Origin: an uncultured beta proteobacterium
GTDB taxonomy: Bacteria; Pseudomonadota; Gammaproteobacteria; Burkholderiales; Rhodocyclaceae
Direction of reading: 5' to 3'
NCBI GenBank assembly: GCA_903953145.1
Contig: CAJBIL010000568.1
Location: forward strand, 1-7,503
Length of the DNA: 7,503 nucleotides
Shown here: positions 1-6,800 of the stretch, in pieces
Position numbering within the stretch: position 1 is the first letter of the stretch
Layout of the letters: every line of letters starts with the position of its first letter
Made by a program: the position numbers and the translations under genes
The notes under the pieces: model-generated
Databases searched by the model: none
What the model was told of the DNA's origin: nothing
The model's input: the letters and a program-made list of their open reading frames with translations, nothing else

Positions 1-182
1 GCTTGCTGGAAATCCTGCTTGACGCCAGCGCCATTGGCATACATCAGGCCAAGGCTGTACTGGGCAGACGCCTGGCCTTGTTCGGCAGCTTTCAGGGTTT
101 TCTTGAAAGCCGGCCCGATCTTGTCAGCAAGGCTGGCAACCGTGGTTCCTTTTACAGATCCGAACGCCTGCTCCACAGTCAA
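1..182 (-). CDS. Sel1-repeat protein, N-terminal part (runs off left edge)
   Basis: This minus-strand frame is open from directly after the fusion-protein stop codon (TAA, 185-183) to the window edge, giving 60 residues. Residues about 29-60 match the Sel1 (TPR-like, alpha/alpha) repeat consensus, with an AAEQGQASAQYSLGLMYANG core followed by GVKQDF. Residues 1-28 are not a recognisable repeat and show no signal peptide or membrane segment. Sel1 repeats are helical protein-protein interaction scaffolds; the specific role here is unknown. No ATG precedes the repeat. The possible starts are TTG at 182-180, abutting the upstream stop, or GTG at 176-174, neither with a good Shine-Dalgarno sequence. 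Because it lies in the same frame as the upstream gene, it could instead be a separated 3' portion of a former fusion. Position suggests the last visible gene of the secretion operon, perhaps an accessory factor. The Sel1 assignment is fairly secure; the start is not. Confidence 0.6.
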   Translation of the reverse strand, partial: MTVEQAFGSVKGTTVASLADKIGPAFKKTLKAAEQGQASAQYSLGLMYANGAGVKQDFQQ

Positions 183-1589
183 TTACGGCTCGCGAATGGA
201 CTCACTGACCGCTTTGGTAAGTGGCCATAGCAAATAGGAGATGACCGAGCGCTTGCCGACCAGAATTTCCGCCGACAAAGTCATCCCTGGCAGGAGTTTG
301 GCGTGTTCAGGCATTTTTTTCAGTCGCGGGCTCGCCAGGCTGATCCGGCTCAGATAAAAAGCATCCAGCCCGGCACCGTTACTAGCATCGCGCCGGAAGG
401 CATCTTCGCTGATCGTCCGCAGCTTCGCCTCAATCATGCCGTGCTGCTGAAATGGATAGGCATCAAGCTTGATGTGCGTTACATCACCGAGCTTGACGTA
501 GCCAACATCCATTGAATCAATCTGCACTTCCGCTTCAAGCTCGGCGCCGAGCGGAACCAGCGTAAATAGCTTCTCCGCCGCCTGCACAACCGAGCCCTGA
601 GACAGTTTGGCAATTTCAAGAACAACCGCATCGGTCGGCGATGAAAGCACGACCAGCCTGTTACGCCTGTCCGCCTTTTGTAACTGTTCGTTAACGCTGT
701 CCCGCTCGCGCGAAACAGTGAGTAACTCTTCCATCAATTTCTGCCGCCAGCCGGTTTCAAATGACGTTTTTTCGGCTTCAAATGCAGAAAGCTCGCGAGT
801 TAGTTCGGACTGACGACTTTTTGCAAGATCCAGCGAACGCTCCGCCTCCAGTAGGCGCTCCTGGGCTTCAAGCAGGCGGCCACGCACAGCATACTTTTTG
901 GTCACCAGATCTTCCTGCATGGCCTGCATTTCACGCAGGATCTTGATTCTGGATGCAAGGCCACTCTGATCTCGCCGGTTGGTCTCAAGTGTCGCGCGCA
1001 ACCTCGCGACTGACTCCTCAAGTCGACTCACCTGCGCGTTGTAGCTGGCGTGCCGCTCAACTGACAAGCGGGTCTGCAAACGACTGTCCGCATCGACACC
1101 GACCGGGTCTGAAGCCTTAAGACCGGAAAGCTCAGCTTCCATGCGCTGCGCCTGATTATCGAGACTGAAAAGGCGCGTTCTTAACTGGGACTCATCGGCT
1201 TCGGTAAAAGTAGGATCGAGCGTTGCCAATCGCTCCCCCTTTTTTACGATCTGCCCGCTGCGAACATTGATCGTCTGGATAATCGACGTATCGAGCGGTT
1301 GTACGACGATGTTAGGTAGTGGCGTGACCAGACGGCCATGCGCCACGACCACCAGATCAATCTCGGAAAATGTCGCCCACAGTAAAAAAGCAGTCAGCGC
1401 AAGGGCCACCACATGCAAGGTGATGCGCGCTTGCCTCGGTAACGGGCGCAGCTCGATTTCGTCAGCATCCGGCAAAAACTCAAATGCAGGCGTACCCGCA
1501 GCGAGCTTCTTCGCCGCTTTCGGTCGACCGAATATTGCCCGCCGGGCTTTCGCCAGCAGGCTTACAGGTGGCTTGTCTGCTGGTTCCAT
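183..1589 (-). CDS. HlyD-family type I secretion membrane-fusion (periplasmic adaptor) protein
   Basis: This protein is the adaptor that bridges the inner-membrane ABC transporter and the outer-membrane channel. From the ATG at 1589 it has 468 residues, usual for HlyD/LapC proteins. In order: a cytoplasmic N-terminus ending in a FLPDADEIELRPLP segment typical of the family; one membrane segment at about 56-75; the first half of the lipoyl/barrel-sandwich domain at about 94-128 (IVVQPLDTSII, then GQIVKKGERLATLDPT); a long periplasmic coiled coil at about 131-303; the second lipoyl half at about 312-346 (SSPTDAVV, GSVVQAAEKLFTLVPL); a beta-barrel region; and the C-terminal PGMTLSAEILVGKRSV...SYLLWPL signature at about 434-457. 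A TTG at 1610 would add seven residues, but ATG is preferred; neither has a clear ribosome-binding site. The start overlaps the transporter gene by 28 bp, so translational coupling is likely. The stop is followed at once by the Sel1 frame. Confidence 0.95.
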   Translation of the reverse strand: MEPADKPPVSLLAKARRAIFGRPKAAKKLAAGTPAFEFLPDADEIELRPLPRQARITLHVVALALTAFLLWATFSEIDLVVVAHGRLVTPLPNIVVQPLDTSIIQTINVRSGQIVKKGERLATLDPTFTEADESQLRTRLFSLDNQAQRMEAELSGLKASDPVGVDADSRLQTRLSVERHASYNAQVSRLEESVARLRATLETNRRDQSGLASRIKILREMQAMQEDLVTKKYAVRGRLLEAQERLLEAERSLDLAKSRQSELTRELSAFEAEKTSFETGWRQKLMEELLTVSRERDSVNEQLQKADRRNRLVVLSSPTDAVVLEIAKLSQGSVVQAAEKLFTLVPLGAELEAEVQIDSMDVGYVKLGDVTHIKLDAYPFQQHGMIEAKLRTISEDAFRRDASNGAGLDAFYLSRISLASPRLKKMPEHAKLLPGMTLSAEILVGKRSVISYLLWPLTKAVSESIREP

Positions 1590-3700
1590 AATTGCTGGTA
1601 GGTTTGGCAACGCGAAAGGAGTTCATCATGCCGGCCACAATCGGCAAGCCGACCACGCTCCATGACCAGAATTGCATCTGCATTGACCAGAGTGGACAGG
1701 CGGTGCGAGATCATGATGACCGTTCGCCCAATAGCGATCTGCGAAAGGTTACGGATAAAAATGGCTTCACTCTCAGGATCAAGCGCACTGGCAGCTTCGT
1801 CAAGCACCAGAATGCGCGGCTTGGATAACAGCGAACGGGCAATCGAAAGCCGCTGCTTTTGACCACCGCTCAGATTCGATGCATTTTCCTCAAGCAAGGT
1901 ATCGTAGCCTTGTGCGAGGCGCTCAATAAATTCATCAGCGCCAGCCGCTTGAGCCGCCAGAACAATTTCTTCGAACGAGGCATCCGGCCTGGCGATTACA
2001 AGGTTTTCCCGAACGGTGCCGCGAAACAGAAAGTTTTCCTGAAGCACGACGCCAATCTGACGACGAAGATGCGCAAGATCAATCTCTCTGGCATCGAATC
2101 CATCAAACCGGACAATCCCCTCCTGCACGGGATAGAGTCCCTGGATCAATTTGGTAAGCGTCGTTTTCCCGGAACCACTTCGCCCCACAATACCGACAAC
2201 AGCCCCTTCGGGAATAGTGAACTTAGCCCGGTCCAACGCAGTTGCGCTCGCACCGGGATAGCGAAACGTGACATCGTCAAAACTGATCTCACCCTTCAGC
2301 GTCGGCCGCAAACCACCGCCGCCCCGGCCCTCCGGTGGCCGGTTCATGATCTGCCCAAGCAAATCAACTGAAACACGCGTTTGCTGGTACTCGTTGATCA
2401 GTCCAACAATCTGCATCAACGGGCCGGAAACCCGCCCGGAGAGCATCTGAAACGCGATCAGCACACCGACAGTCATCGTCTGATCAAAAACGCCCTGAGC
2501 ACCGACAACAATAATGGTGACCGGCATCAATTTACCGATGAAATCAGTGAAAGCGACACCGGTAATCGAGGTTGTACCAACACGGAAATGCCGGGTAATT
2601 GACTCCGCCGATAGCTGATCCCAGGTGCGCCGTTGCATCGGCTCAATCGCCAGCGCCTTGACAGTGCGCATACCATGAATCGTTTCTACCAGTAGCGCCT
2701 GCCTTTTCCCTTCAGCCGCATTCACAGCATCAAGCTGGCGTCTGTAAGTCGGCAACAAGGCAAAAATAATTCCCGCAATTACCAGGGAAAAAACCAGCAC
2801 GATCAAGGCAAGTTTGAACGAGTAGAAAAACAGAATGGGCAAGTAGAGCACCAGCGTGGCGGTATCCAGTGCGGTAAAAAAAAGTCGTCCGGTAAGGAAG
2901 TTACGGATGCTCTCCAGTTGCAGCATATTGCGCGTCACCACACCCGCCGAAGTGGTTTCAAAATAATCAATAGGCAAGGAAAGGAGATGTCCGAACGCCC
3001 GTCGGGTAATCTGCATGTCGATTTTGTTGGTTGCCGCAAGTAGCAAAATCTGCCGCAGATAAACAAATAACGACTCGAACGTTAGCGCAATGACGATACC
3101 GACCGTTAATACCCAGAGTGTAGAAACGCTTTGGTGCACCAGTACCTTATCGATCACCAGCTGAAAGAAAATTGGCGATGCCAGCGCCAGCAGCGTGAGC
3201 GCCGTCGCTGCAATGACAATATCTCGGAAAGCCGCTTTCTGCTTCCATATTTCAGGCAAAAACCAACGCAGACTGAAAGGCTGGTTCGGATCAGATAGCG
3301 CGTGGCTACGCTTCAGGAAGAATACATCGCCTTCCCACCGCCGGCAGAAATTCTCCCGATCAATCAGCGCCACCGTTGCCATGTCGGCCAACGGGTCAAG
3401 CACTGCCACATGACCGCCATCATCATTACGCACACCGGCGACAATGACGCAGGTACCATCAGTGAGACGGGCAAGAATCGGAAAAACGCCTTCGAGGGCG
3501 AATAGTCCGTCCCAGGATAGCTTATCGTCCTTGGCCTTCAGCCCGATTTCGGTGGCCATGCGCAACAACAATACCGCTGTCGGCTCTTCGTCCGCCAGCG
3601 CGTATTCGTGAATCAACCGCTCCGGGCTGATCTGCAAACCATGATGCTGGGCAACCGCAGTCAGGCACTGAACGGCGGTATGGGGAAACTTATCACCCAT
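1562..3700 (-). CDS. HlyB-type type I secretion ABC transporter with inactive C39-like domain
   Basis: This is the inner-membrane ATP-driven motor of the secretion system; its 712 residues are close to HlyB (about 707). Residues 1-130 are a C39 peptidase-like domain. By alignment by eye the catalytic Cys is Thr8 (the second family Cys, Cys12, remains) and the catalytic His is Cys84, while an Asp remains in LDP (about 102). The domain therefore should not cleave leader peptides and probably acts as a substrate-docking domain, as in HlyB. Residues about 145-440 form the transmembrane domain (conserved SPIFFQLVIDKVLVH, LPIDYFE, RNFLTGRLF). The nucleotide-binding domain spans about 468-712, with Walker A GRSGSGKT at 506-513, Q-loop Gln554, signature LSGGQ at 610-614, Walker B ILVLDEA at 630-636 and H-loop His666, all intact. 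An in-frame stop three codons upstream makes the ATG at 3700 the first usable start; its ribosome-binding site is weak. It follows the channel gene by 127 bp and overlaps the adaptor gene. Confidence 0.97.
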   Translation of the reverse strand: MGDKFPHTAVQCLTAVAQHHGLQISPERLIHEYALADEEPTAVLLLRMATEIGLKAKDDKLSWDGLFALEGVFPILARLTDGTCVIVAGVRNDDGGHVAVLDPLADMATVALIDRENFCRRWEGDVFFLKRSHALSDPNQPFSLRWFLPEIWKQKAAFRDIVIAATALTLLALASPIFFQLVIDKVLVHQSVSTLWVLTVGIVIALTFESLFVYLRQILLLAATNKIDMQITRRAFGHLLSLPIDYFETTSAGVVTRNMLQLESIRNFLTGRLFFTALDTATLVLYLPILFFYSFKLALIVLVFSLVIAGIIFALLPTYRRQLDAVNAAEGKRQALLVETIHGMRTVKALAIEPMQRRTWDQLSAESITRHFRVGTTSITGVAFTDFIGKLMPVTIIVVGAQGVFDQTMTVGVLIAFQMLSGRVSGPLMQIVGLINEYQQTRVSVDLLGQIMNRPPEGRGGGGLRPTLKGEISFDDVTFRYPGASATALDRAKFTIPEGAVVGIVGRSGSGKTTLTKLIQGLYPVQEGIVRFDGFDAREIDLAHLRRQIGVVLQENFLFRGTVRENLVIARPDASFEEIVLAAQAAGADEFIERLAQGYDTLLEENASNLSGGQKQRLSIARSLLSKPRILVLDEAASALDPESEAIFIRNLSQIAIGRTVIMISHRLSTLVNADAILVMERGRLADCGRHDELLSRCQTYQQLWNQQTSHL

Positions 3701-3713
3701 GGTTATGGCTTAT

Positions 3714-3788
3714 TCAAAGTAGGAAGACGATCAAAAGTCCACATGACGCCGGCAGCAACAGCACAACCGACATGGAAAAACGTCGCAT
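3714..3788 (-). CDS. Possible 24-residue hydrophobic peptide ORF
   Basis: An ATG-initiated frame of 24 codons plus TGA sits in the gap between the channel and transporter genes and ends 13 bases before the transporter start. The peptide begins MRRFSMSVVLLLP and continues with an almost uninterrupted hydrophobic stretch (GLLIVFLL at the C-terminus), so it has a basic N-terminus and could form a single membrane helix or signal-like segment. There is no good Shine-Dalgarno sequence. It could be a real small membrane protein of the exporter, a leader ORF coupling translation to the transporter, or chance. No family is recognised. Confidence 0.2.
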   Translation of the reverse strand: MRRFSMSVVLLLPASCGLLIVFLL

Positions 3789-3827
3789 TGTAAGCCGTTA
3801 AACGCTCGATTGGCTGACACGCCAGGT

Positions 3828-6800
3828 TCAATTTTCACCACCCGGCGTTTGATCAAGGGCAAGCACATCAATGACGGCCAGCCGGCCTGAACTGTCAAGA
3901 ACCGCCGGAACCAGAATGGCCCGCACATCTTCGCTTCGACCAAATGAACGCACCAGCGACAAAGCTTCACGACGCTGTGAAAATACACCAGCGCGAACCG
4001 CATAGCGGACACGTTTTTCGGCATCCTGAATCTCACAAACGTAAGCCTCGTAACCACGCCCCTGCCAATCAGCCAGCGATTTTGCTGCATTGTCCAGACT
4101 TGAGAATGCCCCTAACTGAACAGCGTAAGCCTTCTTGCCCTTGAAAACGGTCTTGGGGGGGAATGTTTTTTCAGCCGGTGCTTCACGCTTTACTGACGTT
4201 TTTTCTAATGCTGCATTCTCGATTGGAAGCGCTTCTGTCGTCGCAACAGCCTGCAAGAATTTGCCGATATCGATCGTTTTTGGTGCACCGGATTGATCAA
4301 CCAAGGTTTTAACAACGACCGCAGGCGCATCCTCACCGCGCCCAAAGAATAATGCGGAGACTGAAGCATCGTTACGTTGCGGGTAAACACCCGTACGAAC
4401 CGCGTACCAGACCCGATCATTGACATCCCGTATCTCCGCAACAAAAACCTCATAGCCCCGTCCCTGCCAGAATGAAAAGGAGACAGCCGCATTTTCCATG
4501 GCAGAAAACGCACCTAACTGAACGGAATAGGCAAAGGGCGCCTCATTTCCCTTCGCCGTTTGAACGCCTGTCTCAACCTCTTTCTCAACCTCTTTTATTT
4601 CCTTACCATCAGAAAAAGAAACCGAAGATGCTGACACGTCCTCATCAGGAAGAACGGCGATAGGTGCCTCAGGCGGCTCGGGAACAACCGGCGCCAGAGG
4701 CGTGGCACTCGGCAATTTAAGATTACCCAGCGCAACCGCAGATGGTTTACCTGCGCTATCCAGCATCACCGGCACCATGACCGCAGGTGCGCTTTCCTTG
4801 CGCCGGATCGACGCTGCCGCAAGGGAGGCCTCGCGGCGCTGGGAGAACGAACCTGTCCGCACGGCGTACCAGTTACGCCCTTCGCCATCCTTGAATTCTG
4901 AAACGTAAGCGTCGTAGTCTCTGAAACGCCAGAATGCGTTTGAAATAGCTGCGTTCTCAAGATTAGAGAACGCACCTAACTGCACGGTGTAAGCCAGCTT
5001 CTCTTTAGCCGACGTTACCTTCGCTGCTACATCTGACGGCTCAGCCAAAGTATTTTTCGCCGCCAAGACAGGCGTCACTTTTGACCGTAAAGCATCAGCC
5101 TCTTCCAGGGGTGCGGAAACCGTTTTGGGCGACTTCACGACAGCGACAGCGTTGTCTTCTTTTGGCAGGCTAACAGCGGCTATCACCGTATCGTCCGACG
5201 TTGAAGAAACAACCCGGCAACGCTGATAGCTTGATTTCATCGCCGCGCAAAGTGCCTCGGCAGCCGCCGGTGTTGGAAACTTGGCGACGTACAAGCGATA
5301 CCACGAAGCCTGCCCATCAACACTGTCTTCAATCCGGCCACTCAGCCGCGGACGAACAATGCGCCCCTCCATCAGCTTAGGGTATCGTGCGCGTAAATCA
5401 CGCCAGGTAGGGCCAATCGTGACCCGATGATATAAGCCGGGCAGTTCCACCTGCCAGAAACTCTCTACCTGCCAAGCGGCACCATCATTAACGACCTGAC
5501 CGGCAGCCCATTCGACGCCCTCAACTGCAACCGGTTTCCGCACCAAGGTCGTTGTTACTGCACCGCCAAACTTGCTGCGAACTGGCGTCGGGCGAACACC
5601 CTTACCCGGTATCGCCTCACCAAAATCTGCACCACCACCCAAGGCCTGAAACAAACTGATATATCCGCGGTGACGATCCATCTTTATACGCTGGTATTCA
5701 TCCAGATAACGCAGGTAAGTACGCCCGGAATCAAGCAAGGAGAGATGATCCAGTCCGCCGACTGCATAAACCTCGTTACTGCTATCCCAGGCACGTTGCG
5801 CCGCTGCGGTAGCCTCTTGCTGCGCCTCAAAGCGTTTTGCGGTCAACCTGATCGTTGCCAGCGCGCTCTCCACCTCACGCACCGCCTGATAAATTGTCCG
5901 TGCATACGTCTCGACCATTTCTTCCTGGATCGCCTGCGTTTGCTTTTTCTGACTTTCCAGTTTGCCGCTATCAAAAATACTGACGGACAGATTGGCAATT
6001 GCGTTCCAGAAAAGGCTGATCGGCTGGAAAAGCCGCGACATGGCAAGGCTGCTGTAACCCATCTGCGCAGACAAATCGAGCGGGGGAAGAATACGGGCTC
6101 GGGCTACATCTACATCAGCGTCGGCAGCAAGCAACTTTGCCTCGATCATCCGTACGTCAGGTCGACGCAAAATGAGTGACGAGGGCAATGCCGGAATCAC
6201 CGTAGGTAGTAGTAGTGAATCCAGGCCATCACGCGATAAAGACAATGCACCAGGCACAGTGCCCACCAGAAATGCAATACTGTTAATCGCGTCTTCACGC
6301 TGCTGCTCAAGGCTAGGAATCGTTGCACGAACAGCAAAAATGGCAGCCTTTTGCTGCTCCAGATCAATCGTCGTTGCGTCACCAGCTTCTACGCGCTTTT
6401 CGATGGTTGACAAAACCCCCGTTAAGACCAAATCCGCCTCTTGGGCAATCCTCAGTCGATCATTCAGCGAAAGATATTCGACATAACTGGACGCCAGATT
6501 GGCCACCATGCTCCTTTGCACATTGTCGCGCTCGAAAGCCGCCTGCCAGACCTGCAAGCCAGCAGATTCAGCCAATGCACTCTGCTCACCCCAAAGATCA
6601 ATACGCCAGTTACCCCGAATGCTTGCCTGATACAGCTTCTGAGTCGTCTTGTTATCCTCCTGGCCTACGGGAACACTACCCACCTGCCCGCCGGGAGCCT
6701 GAATGGACTCACCAACGTTGGCAGAAGCCGATGGCACCTGATCCGCACGAACCTGATCCGCACGCGCTTTGACCTGTGCAATTTTCAAAGTGGCAATACG

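Noticed and set aside
1859..2371. 170-codon plus-strand frame
   Set aside because: It is antisense to the ATP-binding domain of the transporter, whose motifs are all intact; no protein-like features are seen.
3701..3827. Terminator between the channel and transporter genes
   Set aside because: No stable GC-rich hairpin followed by a T run is visible on the minus strand, so co-transcription remains the simpler view.
3731..4090. 119-codon minus-strand frame with a Cys-rich end
   Set aside because: It lies mostly inside the third SPOR domain in another frame, has no recognisable domain, and the overlapping frame is clearly the real protein.
4160..4176. A6C resembling a -1 ribosomal frameshift heptamer in the channel gene
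   Set aside because: The zero-frame codons are GAA AAA ACA, so the heptamer is not in the phase needed for -1 tandem slippage.
5670..6179. 169-codon plus-strand frame
   Set aside because: It is antisense to the second half of the outer-membrane channel domain and is explained by that gene's codon pattern.
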